Below are positions 1-12,600 of a DNA stretch of 64,000 nucleotides, in pieces. The stretch is from Anseranas semipalmata (lineage: Eukaryota > Chordata > Aves > Anseriformes > Anseranatidae), in assembly GCA_013399115.1 (NCBI GenBank), contig VXAA01003004.1, positions 233,904-297,903 of the forward strand, given 5' to 3'. A program made the position numbers and the translations under genes. A model generated the notes under the pieces. That model worked only from the letters and a program-made list of their open reading frames with translations, searched no databases and had not been told where the DNA came from. Positions within the stretch are counted from its first letter, which is position 1. Every line of letters starts with the position of its first letter.

Positions 1-2529
1 AATGAGCAAGTGTCATCCAAGTATGTTGGGAAAGAAAGATGATATTGTCATCACACCACAGGTATTGGGATGTTATATCTAAAAATGTCAATGGTCTAAT
101 AAAAAAAACTGTAAGTGTAAAGTATGTATTCCCAAAGCACCCACGATATGCAGCCTGTATCTTGGTGCCTGCGGACTACCAATAAAGAGGCAGTTGTATA
201 TACAGTTGTATAAACTTAAGCAACTTTTAAAATGGCAGATCAGGATGAAATAGGAAGGAAAAGGACTGTTATGATTAATGTAACATGAGCAGATGAGAAC
301 CGCTCCAGAATCACAACAGTGATGGAGTAGGACACAAAATGGACGGTGGGGTAAGAAAGCTCAAACATCATCTCTAGCAGATGTTAGGAGGTGAGTGGGA
401 TGTGGGAATTACCCCTTTGGTGGAAAAGTCAACAGGAAGAGAGAGGAAGCAGGGAATTACTGGTTGACAGCATCAGAAGCACATAAATTTTCCATTCCCA
501 GGTAACCCATCTGTGTTTGATGGCTTTCTAATGAGTGTGTTCCTTTAGCTTTGGCAGCACTGATGCTTTCATTTATCTAATCTTCAGGGTTGCTTTCCAG
601 GTGATCTGAAAGAAAACAGCAATGATAATTAGTACATAGTTTATCTATAACAAGTTCCTATGCTCAGCTCTCAGAGCAGTTGCAAAGTTGCACCATTTTG
701 GCAAGAAGGAGAACTGGAATGGGTGCTGAGAGGGAAGGATGGGAACCAGGACCCGTGCTGCCCGCATCCTGCTGAGCTGCCGCACGCCGCGCTCATCTCG
801 CCGCGTCAGCCTGCGTCCTTGTTTCACCTCTCTCCTGTAGGAATGGTCTGAAAGCTGTATTTAAAACTAAATCATGGTGTTTGCTGAAGAGAGGAATCGA
901 TAGGGGCTGATTTCATGTTGGATCCATGCCTCACTTCTTCCCCCTGCACCCGCCCGACGCAGCACCGCCACGGCCCTGGTCCCTGGCTCACCGTGTGCTG
1001 CGGCCGACTTGGGGCTGGGGGGCACGGCTCCTGCGCTGCCGCTGCCCCAGGCCCTGAGGAAGCTGCACAAAAGCAAAGAGGTTGGATAGCGAGGATCTGT
1101 CAAACGCTATGTGAAGGTACTGGCCGTGCTCAGAGCTGCTTGCTGGGGCTTTTGAACATTAGCGGTATGCCAAAGTATCGCCAGATAGCATGAGGCGTTC
1201 CTGTGAGTGCGGTTTCCGTTCTCTCCGCAGAGTTTTGGAGAAACGCTGCTGTAATAACCTGGCGAGTAGCTCAGCATCAGCTGCCCTACGTCCTGCTCCA
1301 CTCGCTGCCCCCACGCAGCGTGGTTCGGCTGCGAAGTGCTGCTTAGGGGTCGACGGGCTTTGAATGTTTCACAGGTGGGTCCTTCAGGCCCCTGGTTTCA
1401 TTTCCTTCTCGTGGTAAGTTGGGTTTTGCAAATGCATCTTGAGATTTCTTGGCAAAGCAAATGATTTTGTAGTTCGTGCCTTTCCATGTCCTCCCTCACT
1501 TATCTGACCGTACATTGAAGTACAGGCAACGCCTGTGCTCCTGCACCTCGGCCCAAAGCGGAGGCTGTCTTTCAAAACCCTCAGGAGAAATCTCCATCAC
1601 AGTTGTTCTCCGCTTCTGTGTGACTCCATCCCTACCAGTCAGGGGCCATAATTAATCCTGCGGTGCCGGACTGATGGGCCTGGAGGCGGTGGGTGAGCCT
1701 CCTCTCAGACCCCATCCTAACTCCACTCCTAACTACAGGGGGCTGGACGGTGTCTGCTTTTTTACAAGCAAACTGTAATGTTGTGACCAACACCTTTTGA
1801 AGCCTTTCTCAATCTCAGTTGCTGCTGGCTGGCCCAACACCTGTTCTTTCTCTCAAGACAAATGCCTTTCTTTGGGGTTTGGCACTCCTGATCTGGTGAG
1901 CTCAGTGCTCGGGGCTGGCTGCACCAAATTTCTGTTCCCGTAAGGCTCATACGAGCCTTTTCAGGGACCATTTAATTTTTGTAGCACATTAGAAATCAAA
2001 GCTTTTGCTCTAGTTCTGAATTTCTAGAGAATTATTTATCTGTTTCACATCTCTAGGAATTCTCAACTCAAAATTCCTCCAGAACGCAGCAAAACCAAGG
2101 AAGGAATGTACTTGGTGTGTATAGTGGAAGGGAAGTGGTGGGAAGGGAAAGGCTGGGCCAGCGCATATCGAAGAGGTGATGTTCTCTTATGTTTACCCAG
2201 CAGTTGCATTCCGTCTTCCATATTTTGTTCATTTTCACTGTGAAGTTTGCAAAATGTCATGCAGAGCTGCTTACATATGGTGCTCAGTGTCAGGAAGAAC
2301 TCTTAAAATCGGGGTGCAGCATAGGAAAAATTGGGTCACCAGAAGGCTGACCAGCAAGGGTGCATGCAGGCTGAGCTCATGGATTTGCAGGCACGCTTCT
2401 CGTTAGGGACCAGATTAACTGGAGTCAGCTGCTGGGGGGAGGCAACAGAGACGGCCTCTTGCAGTGGGAAGCAACAGCACCATTCAGTATAGCTCCGAGA
2501 CTACAAAACAGGGACCCTCCTCCCCTTTT
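1..2529. other. Intergenic sequence, nothing recognised
   Basis: Moderately AT-rich flank downstream of KCTD16 with a small CpG-richer patch at about 730-1060. A duplicated CAGTTGTATA occurs near 191-212. No exon, repeat family or RNA gene was recognised. Confidence 0.5.
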
Positions 2530-3115
2530 GCCCATGTTAAGTTTAATGCAGCTTTTCCCATTTCACACAAGGATATTAAGAAACAAATTAGCCTAGAAAC
2601 TTCAATTAGTTGTAATCCCAACGAGGCCCCCGGGAAGAAATAACCAAGCAAACAAACTTCTTAACATTTCCCCAGCCAGGCCAGCTGGCAGGACGGCACT
2701 CTCCAGAAAATTAATCAAATCAGTTGCCCAGAGAAAATTGCTCAGCCCAGGACCACTTTCTCATCATTTACAGGAACTTCTGCCAGGTGGTAATGTTATT
2801 CATGCAGTGCAGGTGAGTGGGAAAATACAAAACATACAAACAACTTAATGCATTTATACTGCCCCGATAAAGATCATGTGCGCCTTTTAGATGAAGTGGA
2901 GCTTTAGTAGCTATGCAGCTATTTCAGAAAATCAGTGCTATGGCAGGACTTTGGCACTCTACTGCACAATTGATCTGAATGCTCTGGAGGTTTTCAAGTA
3001 TTGCTCGGAAGTTTCTAATGCGAGAAGATTGAAGATCATATGCCAACCTAATGGGCTTTGACATATTTTATTTATCAGTTCTCCTGTTCCAAACAGGGTG
3101 GAGCTAGACAAAATT
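2530..3115. promoter_or_regulatory. AT-rich block resembling a conserved non-coding element
   Basis: About 580 bp without simple repeats or transposon signatures and with balanced, high-complexity AT-rich sequence. It contains several homeodomain-type cores (CAATTAG near 2604, TTAATC near 2712) and the E-box-like CAGGTG at 2785 and 2810. Vertebrate enhancers in gene deserts often look like this, but conservation cannot be measured here. Confidence 0.28.
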
Positions 3116-4059
3116 ACAAATTATCTGTATTTGCCTTTTATAGCATAAGATCATGCATACACAGCTTAGAACCATAATAAAACCACAGGCTGTAAAATAG
3201 CATCCCCTCTCTGGGAACCCTTTTCCAGGCATGTCTCCAGTGCACCAAATCCTGTGAGACGACGATACCTGTGACTACCTTTGGCTGTGATAGTAGTGCT
3301 CGTCTTTCAAGATGTGACCTGTATGGAAGTGGAGAGGAATGCTGAGTGTAACATAGCTGATAAGGTTTACTCGTGTACTGTTTGGGATTTTGCTGGCAAT
3401 TACTGGAGTGAGATAAAAGTGTTCCAGGAAAAGAGGAATAGGAGAAAAAAAAAAAATCCAAACTGCAAATACACAAGGGATATCGTAGTTTTACAGTTGC
3501 ATGTAGCATTGATTAAAATGCCACCTGCACAACCTGGCTGGTACTCTGAATTATGCAGTTTCCCTGAGCTTACAGAATGCATAAAATATGCTTGATGGAG
3601 TCACCAGTTTGTGGATGCGGGAGGCTTAAGAACTGGAGTACCTACGTATATGCCTGATGCCTATATAGTATATACATGCCTGAAGCAGATTATGAGATCA
3701 AAAGAGGAAAAGGTATCCGCTCATTATAGTAACTATCATTAATTTTGATGACTTGGTAGGTTGAATCCCAAAATGTTCCCACAGCCCCCCGGGGAGGTGG
3801 CCGTCACTGCGGGCAGCCCGGCCGGGCCCTGCCACGCCAGCTGCCTCCTGCAGCTCGGGGAGCCCTGCTCCCGGGCACCAGTGTGGGAACTCTTGGTCTC
3901 AAAATGCATCTTTTGTTTTCAGAGTTCCTTGTGACAACATGTGCCACTGGGGTCCCGGTGGCAGTCTGAGCCAGGTAAAAGCATGTGAGGGTGTTTTATC
4001 CTCTCCAGCCAGAGCTCTGCCCATCTGTCCTCCTGCATCTCTTTGTGGTAGGGATGGAC
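3116..4059. other. Intergenic sequence, nothing recognised
   Basis: Mixed sequence with a run of 13 A near 3444 and a GC-rich patch at about 3783-3885. No gene or known repeat was seen. Confidence 0.5.
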
Positions 4060-4660
4060 CAAGCATTCAAAAAACACTTAGGTTCAATTTTAATCTATTC
4101 TCTGTAATCATTAACAATGATTTCTAATCAGAATGACATCCACTGATGGATGATAATAGTCACGCAGAATTGAAATGGATACTTACTGAAATTTTAAGTT
4201 CAATCCTTATTAAAACATCAGTGACTGCCAGTTTTTAATACACATTTTCAATCGTGAAAATCGTTGCTGTATAAATTACAATCAAGCCCTAATATGCCCA
4301 ACTTAGGACAGAATATATTGGAAAATACATTTCAAGCTATCACTTGGACTGCAGCCTAATACATCTTACCTATAATAATTGCTTTCTCTGAATAGATTTG
4401 GTCACACAAGAAACATTACTAAATTTCAGGAGAGGAAAATGGAAATAAAGAACAGTCTTTTTTTTCACACTATTTTTATTTCAGTGTGCATCAAATCCTG
4501 TTTTTATAACTTATTAATGATAAATTGATCTCAGGAGATATTAACTCTGTATTTACAGAGTGTTTAGACATGCTGGGGGCTGTTTTAAATGTACCAGCTG
4601 CTCCGTGCTGATTTAAGTACACAGCTGTTCTTATTAGCATAACATTCAAATTCGTTGCCC
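4060..4660. promoter_or_regulatory. AT-rich block resembling a conserved non-coding element
   Basis: High-complexity AT-rich sequence with many ATTA/TAAT cores (for example around 4110-4130). It carries two small perfect hairpins: CATCCA-CTGA-TGGATG near 4139-4154, and ATTTTCA-ATCG-TGAAAAT at 4244-4261. No repeat family was recognised. A regulatory role is inferred from composition only. Confidence 0.25.
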
Positions 4661-6828
4661 TTCTTATCTGCATCCTCCAAACGCACAAAAACAACAGCAG
4701 CCGCGGCACGGGAGACGCGTGCAGGAGGAAGCCTCTTCTCCCTCTGCAGCCTGCTCACGGCCGGGTTTGCAGTGAGGCCCAGCACTGTGGTCCTCAAGGT
4801 CCCCTCCTGCACCTGGCTGCCCCGGGGGCACCTGCGGGCTCCCAGCACCATGCCTGCAGACCCCAGGCAGGTGTCAGCGAGGGCAGGGCTGGGGGCTCGC
4901 CCCCCAACTGTCCCCCTGTTATGTGGGGACGACAGGCTGGCTTCGTGCGGGCGTGCTTCCTGCTGTCTGCACAGCTCTTGCTGCTGTGCTGTGCTTCGGG
5001 GGGCTGCTTTCAGCTCTGTTCTTGCCTTTGCTTTGCGTTTTAGAGGCGTGAGCTGTAATGGGAAGTAATGTTAGTTGTCTTTGAACCAAAGGAACTGCGT
5101 ATAATGACGACAAATTGGTGTCTGGCTCAGTGAATTGCACGTTACAGAAATGTGCATGAATCGGTGCCCAGGACCGGAGCACCACTCAGCTCCTGAAAAG
5201 GTCAGGTCCAAGCCCGGCGTGCCTCTGCTCCGGCATGTTTAATGCTGCAGGAAGGCACAGCGATAAAGCAGCAGGCGTTGTCACAGCGTTTCTCAATCAG
5301 CTCTGAATTCTCCCAGGTTTCACAGTAATCTTCATGGTAAAAAAAAAAAAATTCATTTAACTTTTCTTTCCTTATTGGCTATTTTAAAATATACTTTCTG
5401 TGGTTAATCACAATGAAAATTACAGCAATTATGGCATAAAGTAAATGTTGTCACAGGGGTTATAAAGTCCTTCTGCAGAGGGGCTGCTCTCTCCAGGTAG
5501 CAGAGGTGGGAGAACCCTGAGCATCTCCTTCTCAGTTTTCAGTTTCAATTCCTGCATGGTTTTCCAGAGAAATATCTTCTGATTATTTTCAGTCCATCTA
5601 TGAACAGGAATTTTATGAAGTTCCACCAGAAAACCTCCCTTCGTTTCAGCTCAGCCTCCTAAATCCACCACACCACACTTCCATGCTCTAAATAAAGACA
5701 TGGACTTTGAATATCATTTAGGCGAATATCTAATTTTTTTGGAGGGGAGGGGGATTAATTTTACCTTCCACTTTATGACTGTTATATAGCTTGGACCCCC
5801 AGCCATTTTCTCACTGGGAAGTTTTACGTATACAGTTTTCCACATGTATATTTTTGTTCATTTTCCTGTCAGCAGCTTTGAGCAATACCTTGTAGCAGTT
5901 GGTGCCTGCATTTTAATACCTTGTGGGTTTAGGCTGTATGCTTTCAGTAACCAGAAGCTTTATTCAAGAGATCAGGACCACGTGAGGAACACAGAACAGA
6001 GAATTGTTTGCTGGCTCCTTGCAGCCCCATAAGAACCACCCAGCTACCCAGTAGAAACATGAAGTAATGTCAACAACAGAACGGGAAATGACTTCAAAGC
6101 CCAACAGATATCTAGTCAAAGATGAGGAAAATATTGCAAAGAAAATATCAAAGGCTCAAGAAGGATTTTCCGAGGCACTTTGTTACAGAAGTCTTTACCA
6201 CCCCCTGCAGAGGCAGTTCAGACTAATGGGAACATTAGTACAGCAGAAGACTGCATATCAAAAGAGTCCCTGGAGCAAATAACACCCAGTAACTAGAGCA
6301 TCACTGGCACTGTACTCCAAACCACCCCCCTCTGTTGCAGAAATGAGTAAAAGGGTCATAAACAGCAGAGACAAAATTTTTGCCTTGTGACTGCAAATAA
6401 GCACCCAGCAGAGCTGTTAAAAGTTGCTTGCTGAAGAGAAAAATATGATTCTTCCAGTTTTATGGGCCATGTTCAGATAGCTCTTATTCCTATACCATAA
6501 ATCCAATTTTCACATAGATTAAACAGAAAGCCATCACGGGCTCTGCTGAATAATGCACTGGGTTGCCATGCCTCTGCTGCGTGACGTGCAACGAATCAAT
6601 CCTTGTCCACTCTCACGGTCGGCTTGGCGATGCAGTGGCATCCACGGCTGCAATGGGTGCCAGCAGTGCCGCCAGGCTCGCCTCAGACGCGTGCTTCGCA
6701 GCACTGCCACCTGCTCTAAGGGTGACAAATAGCACAAGTACCCTTACAGGTACTCCCCGGGCAGACTCAAGTCTTGCATAAAGACTTACTTGGATCGTTT
6801 CTGTAAGCTTTTAAACTAAACTTAATTT
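4661..6828. other. Intergenic sequence, nothing recognised
   Basis: A GC/CTG-rich patch at about 4690-5010 is followed by ordinary AT-rich sequence with a 13-A run near 5339. No gene or repeat family was recognised. Confidence 0.5.
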
Positions 6829-6882
6829 AAAAACAAAACAACCAAAACCAAAACAAAACAACAGCAACAAAAACAAAGCTTA
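6829..6882. repeat. A-rich low-complexity repeat, (CAAAA)n type
   Basis: About 54 bp made of interrupted AAAAC/AAACA units. It could be a degraded poly(A)-like tail, but no retrotransposon body is recognisable on either side. Confidence 0.8.
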
Positions 6883-9396
6883 TGATAGAGTTTAAACTAA
6901 AAACACACAGCCAGAGGTAGCTTGAGGAATGCCTGATTCCCCTGGAAGAGCCTTGAGAGAAGTAGCTGCAAGAGAGATATGGTCACGGCAATGTCCGAGG
7001 GGTGTGGAGAGGGGAGCACGTAAATGCCTCTGGTAGCGTGGCTCAGCAGCGTAGCGAGTGTGTCTTTGTGCATTAATGGCAGTAGCTCAGAAGACACTTG
7101 GGTTCAACTGTGGTCGCAAAGCTGGAGATCCTCCCAGGGTCTGGCGGCTGCGCTTCTGGAGAAGTGCTGCTTTGCAAAAAGTGCTTTTTCCAGGTGTAGC
7201 ATTCACCGCTGGTGCCCTTCTGGAAAATCCCAGCATCCTGGTTGGTCTCCCACGTACTCTGATGTTTGCTGCTATCTCCCTAAGTGTGAATAACAGATCT
7301 TGAATCTTACTGATTTGCAAGAAGTTAGGAATATTGTGAATGTGTAGTATGCTGTGCCACACAGAATACGCTGTGTGCCTTGTTTAATGCTAAATGAAAA
7401 GAAATACCCCTGACTGTCAGGTGTGTCAAATAAATGACCCAAGTTAGCTGATGCAGCATGAGGTACTTTGGGGTTGTTCCTCGCTATAATTAGAACAAAG
7501 GAAAAGATCAGATCTCCATCCAAATGCTGGCAGCACCTCAGTCAGTCAGCCATCAACCTCTGCGTGTTTTTCTTAATTTGGTTTTTGTCCTTCAAGGTTT
7601 TATGAGTACTTCTGAAATAGGACAGGATTTCTTTCTGTACATTGATGTCCAATTTGAGAAACTACTCAGAAGGCACGGTCCTGCTGGCATGGCAGTCAGT
7701 GTAAAATCAGTCCCCTGGTTCAACAGAAACAGGGTTGGACTAGCTTGCTTTCTGTGTTCCTGACACTATTTGCTTCTGGTCTGCACGTTTGCGTTCCTGT
7801 TAGCGATGTTAAGTGTGCACCAATTTGTGATTGCTGATGTAATTGTGTTTTGTTGGGTGCAAGTACATTAGCAAGTAGGCTCCTCTATGGTTGTTGCAGC
7901 ATTTAAATAATTTTAAGGGAGGGCTTAAAAAAGGCATCCCTATATTTTTTTTACTCATATCTACCTGCTGAAATTAACTTTCTCATACTAAAGTGAAGAA
8001 CAAGATCCCGGGCATGTTAAAATCGCTGGGGCTGGGCGTTTCCTTTGACATCACATGAATCAGGCTCCCCCCGGGATTGCTGTACTCTTGTTCTCAAGCC
8101 ATTTCTCCTAGCTGATGTCTTTGAGGGAGCAATACCTGGTTTAAACTTCTGAAAATGCAGCGAGGCTGGCTCAGGGCAAGCCACCTTCTGCTGGAAAGCT
8201 TTGCAGCGCGAGCTGTTTAGATGCCTGCTGTTCTGTGCCCTCCAGTTCAGCGCTGAATGCTAAACATGTTTTGTTAAAAACAGTGAGCTTGGCTGCTTTG
8301 GACTTGAATCATATGTGAGAATGGATAGCTAAAAATAAACGTGTAGAGATTCCTGGAAGCAACACTGGGATGTGGGTGGGAGAGATGGGGAGTACGTTTT
8401 TGAGATGTCAACTTTTTTCTCACTCAGAAAAATTTAAATTCTAAAAAATTTCCTGAAACAATATTCAGTATTACATGTTTGATTTTCCAAGGAGAGCATC
8501 TCATTTAGGTGCTATCACATTGAAATTCTTGCCGGGTTTGTCCTTAGAATTTTTTAAACCAGAAGTGAGCAACGATTTCTGAAATGTAAAGTCACTTCAC
8601 ACCAGAAAATATTTTTCCAAAAGAAATAAGAGATGGGAGAGGTTTGTCGCAGCTAAACCTTCATCGTCGTGGTCACAGCTTACTGGGCTGACGTTGTCTG
8701 ACAACAAAACGCTTTGTCGTGAAAGTGAGAGGCGAGGACAGAGCGCAGCGCTGGCACTTGGTGCAGGTGGCCCTGGGGCGCGCTTCGTCCCCGCGCTGCC
8801 CATCGCTCACGGTGCTGTGCCACCGGGGGTCCAGGGCTCGGAGCAGGCAGTGACCGCAGCCGGGCGCTACCCGCGCAGCCCGCTCGGTGCGGGGCTGCTT
8901 GCAGGGCACTGTGCTTTGTCGCGGTGCTGTAGACAAGGCATGGCGCTTCCATACATGTTTTATGCTATCTAGACTGCTATTCAGGATGGAGGCCAAAGGA
9001 AATGCGGACTAACACAAGCTGCTTCAGTCGTGCTGCAGTTCTGTGCCCACCCGGTTTCCTCCTTCCAGCCAGCCCCAGCGCTGTACCGGGCCATTCCTCA
9101 CCTCTGTCTGTCTGTCGTAATCGCACCATTAGGAGCTCAGCTGCCTCTCTGCTGATTACACCACCTTACGTGACAGGTATTTTCATAACCCCAGTAAAAG
9201 CTGCTTATTATTTCACAGAGTGTTTCCAATCTGTTGTCAGATTGGTTCCTGGCAACCTGAGCACAAGCCACTGACGGCGAGATGGCTTCGTGCAAGATTA
9301 ATGAAGCACAAGGTAAGTGGAAATACAATGCAGAGAGGAGGTCAGCAAAACTAGTTAATTCCTTAAATAGAGAGGACTTCAACTGCAGCAGGGGAG
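6883..9396. other. Intergenic sequence, nothing recognised apart from a CpG-rich patch
   Basis: Ordinary sequence with a CpG-richer patch at about 8720-8930. A short GGGTTGGACTAG near 7733 is reminiscent of CR1 but too short to call. No gene was seen. Confidence 0.5.
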
Positions 9397-9488
9397 CGTT
9401 ATCTTTCTGGAGGCGCACCTAAATGCCAGTTCAACCGAGAAGTGACACAGGAGCTTGCATTTAGGTGCAGCTCTGGAAAGATAAAACG
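9397..9488 (+). ncRNA. Long near-perfect foldback, candidate microRNA precursor
   Basis: Arms 9399-9432 and 9451-9484 pair over 34 positions with only three mismatches (9413/9470, 9414/9469, 9427/9456). An uninterrupted 12-bp core pairs 9415-9426 with 9457-9468. The terminal loop is 18 nt (9433-9450). Two more pairs at the base (9397-9398 with 9487-9488) form across a two-base bulge. Three positions (9408/9475, 9409/9474, 9430/9453) are G-U wobbles if the plus strand is transcribed and would be A-C mismatches on the minus strand, so plus-strand transcription is favoured. Stem length, loop size and CNNC motifs downstream (around 9487-9494) fit animal primary microRNAs; no 5' basal UG motif is present. 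I do not recognise a known microRNA, and a foldback transposon relic is the alternative. Confidence 0.4.
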
Positions 9489-9562
9489 ACCACCTAGCAT
9501 GTGACAGGAGACATTTCATCTCAAACGAGCCGGGCAGTGCACCGCCTCGGACGGCAGCGGGG

Positions 9563-9584
9563 TGTGAGCTACAGGCAGCTCACA
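9563..9584. repeat. Small perfect hairpin
   Basis: TGTGAGCT and AGCTCACA form an 8-bp perfect stem around a 6-nt loop (ACAGGC). It lies about 80 bp downstream of the large foldback at 9399-9484. It may be chance. Confidence 0.6.
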
Positions 9585-9639
9585 GGAGCTCTGCAGTCCT
9601 GCAGCTCTGAATAACAGAAAAAGCATTGCCTAAGGGTTG

Positions 9640-12600
9640 AGAAAAATTTATTAAGGTTAATATTCCTAATTCCCTGCAATATATTTAATTAATTGTCACA
9701 AAATACATTAAAAAAGGGTAATTTTTTTTTTTGAGCTGGGGAACTGTGAGGACAAAACGGCATGAGATCTGCCTGGTCCTTCCCCGCTCTTCCCTCTCCC
9801 GCTTCTGGCCCAGCACCGCCACACCTGGGAAGGTTTCCCCGCACCAGGGCATCTCCCGCGTCGCCTTTGCTATCTTGTTCCTGCAGCCCGGGTGACCCTG
9901 TGCCTCGCTGCACGCGCGGCCGCAGCTGTGCAAGCCCTCTCCACTCCAGCCCCTGCCTTCGGCCGCTCCGCTGAAGCGGTTAACTTGTTTTAAAGCACTG
10001 TTGTTCTCTTGAATTATCGGCTGACTCCTGCCAGCTGAGCGGAGAAGCGATTTAATTTTCCAGTTCAGGCATGGCAGATGTGTGTGTAGGAGGGCCGCGG
10101 GGGAGAAGGGAGGGTTGTTGTTGTTTTCCAGGTGACCAAAAATCTGGTCCACCAGATCTGATCTAACCTCCTTCCAGTCCTCTGGCATCACTGCGGGGTG
10201 CAGGGGCTGCACGGGGCTCGCTGCCACTTGGGCCCTGCAGGAGGTCCCCAGGGGCAATGTCCCCACGGGGCCCCTGCCTGGCCCTGCTGCGGGCGGCAGC
10301 ACAGGCTCACGCGCGGTGTTTTGCAGAAGCCCTCTTTGTAAGGTGCTAATCCGCCGGCAATCCCCTCTCGCATTGCCTCTCCCAGGCTGCAGTCGATCTG
10401 CACATTATTTGCTCAAGTGTATCTTGCCTTAGCATTCAGTTCCATGTTCTGAAGGTCAGAGCCCTGCTTTGGGCTTGCACTAAAAGGTGAAAAGCTGGAA
10501 TAAAAAATCAAGTGCTTGTAAGTGTTTCCAGCTCCTGCTGTAGGTGGAGCGAGACTTGAGCGATGCCAGCAGGGCGATCGGGCAGCAGCCAGAAGAGAGA
10601 AGTTTAGTTCTTATCCTTTTCTTTCTGTTCTCCTACAAGAAGAACAACCAGGGATGTAAGCTTCAGTAGCTGAAAGGATAACTTGGCACAGGAAATATCC
10701 AAATACAATGTCTCATGTTAATCAAAAACCTGTGATAAAAGAACAGTACAGTCTGTTACTCATAATTAGCCCTATCTTGAACTATGGAGGCTAACAATAT
10801 CCAAAACAGCAATTTTAACTCCAGAACAGTGAGCCATCACAATATGCAGCACAGTAGGAGACAGAACTGCTCACTGCCTGCCAGCTCTGTCCCCATTTCT
10901 GCATCTCTTAAATGGATATTGCACCTTCTATTGATGTACACCAGCCCCTCATATATCAGTCCTCTGCTTTTCACCCAGCCTGCAGTGTGCCTTTGCCCGT
11001 GCAGAGGTAGAACACAAACATTATTTGAAGCCAAAGCAGTGCACGAATGTCCTTCTCCTCGGGGAGCAGCAGGTAGTGGGAAATGCCAAGGAAAAGCAGC
11101 TCCAGATATTTCCCTTCTGGGTTTGCAGCACTCACCCAGAAACCTCAATATCAATGTTGCTGGTAACAGCTTGCGAACAGAAAGAAGAAACCAACGATCA
11201 AGGATCTTGCAGTGATGTACTTTGAATTATTCTGCACAGAACACAATCTTCAAAAACATCGTTTTCGTCTCTACTTGAAAATTACAGTCTCTGCTTTTGA
11301 ATTATTAGATGAAGAAACAAGAAGCAGCATTTGCGTGATGACTGAGAGATTTCTCTACAATGTACAAAATGAAAATTCATTACAAACATAATGCAACAAC
11401 AAAGAAAGTAAATGTACAGACGTGGGTAAATGGAAAATACATTCAGCAAAAAGAAACGTTGTGTATTTAGTGGAAAATGACACAGTAAGGTGTCTCTGCA
11501 CACTTCATATGAGAACCACATTAATTCATTTCAGAGCTGGCTCGTTACTACATTTTGATAACTGTGGTACTTCACACGGTAACAGTGGAATTCGCTCCAA
11601 AACCCTACTTGATCCTCACTGAAAATACGAGCACACGGTGGTGCTGTGGTGGTGACAGCTGGCGAGAAATGGGAACGTGGTTTGGAGCGGCTGGGAAAGG
11701 TGCAGAGCGCTGGTTCGGGTTGGTCGCTTAACGCCAGGCGTGGGGTCACGGATCTGCGGATCTGCTGCAGCAGGGCACGGAGCCTCCCCAGCCGCCCCGC
11801 TGGGTGCAGGAAGCTGGCGCGCAGCTGCCTGGGATCATATGTGGGAGAGCAAAAAGGGAGACGGCGTTGTTTTACTCTGTCCATGTCGGTAAAGCATTCT
11901 AAAATGTCCACAGGTAATGTAAGCTCAAAGGTCAGCATCAATTCACCCGGCATCACGCACTGTAAACATGCGGTAGCAAACCTTGTACCTGACCACGCGC
12001 AGGCTGTGATCTCGGCCATCAGTACTTGCTTTAGACTCGTGCTAAGCCAGCCCACACTGCACGGCACCAGGAAGGCTTTGGCAGCCCTTTCAGCACGTCT
12101 TAGTGGTGCAAGAGCTGAAGAGAGCTGTGTGTCTTTCTTAAATCAGTACAGGAACCGCTCGTTCTATTGCTCTGTCAAAATTATCAGTCTGAGGTTTGAG
12201 GAGGTTGTTTTTTCTCTGCCCCTTTTAACCTTTTCTGGTTTTGCAAATTAAAAGAAGTTTTCCAATCAGATTCAATTTCTCCTTCAAATAAGTAGGCTCT
12301 GTGCTGGGGAGACACTCTTCAAACTGCCCCCAGATTGAGCCGTAAATCAATGGCAGCTTCAGGACAAGTTAGTGATGCTGAGCAACGGAGATGAAGTCAT
12401 GGATTGATGGGAAGGTTTTCAGAATGACACACAACTTGAAATCACACCTTTTGGGTTCAGATCTCAGCATATTTGTCTCTGAGAAGCTGTTCCTTCCCTG
12501 ACTGACTCAGGGAAGTGATAAACGTACAGAAAAAGGCAGCTCTACATTGTACTCTAAGACTACCCAATTCAACAACCATTTAAGCGCACTCCAGATTTTC

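Noticed and set aside
7681..7790. CR1-like GGGTTGGACTAG
   Set aside because: Only 12 bases fit. The flanks do not follow the CR1 3' end.
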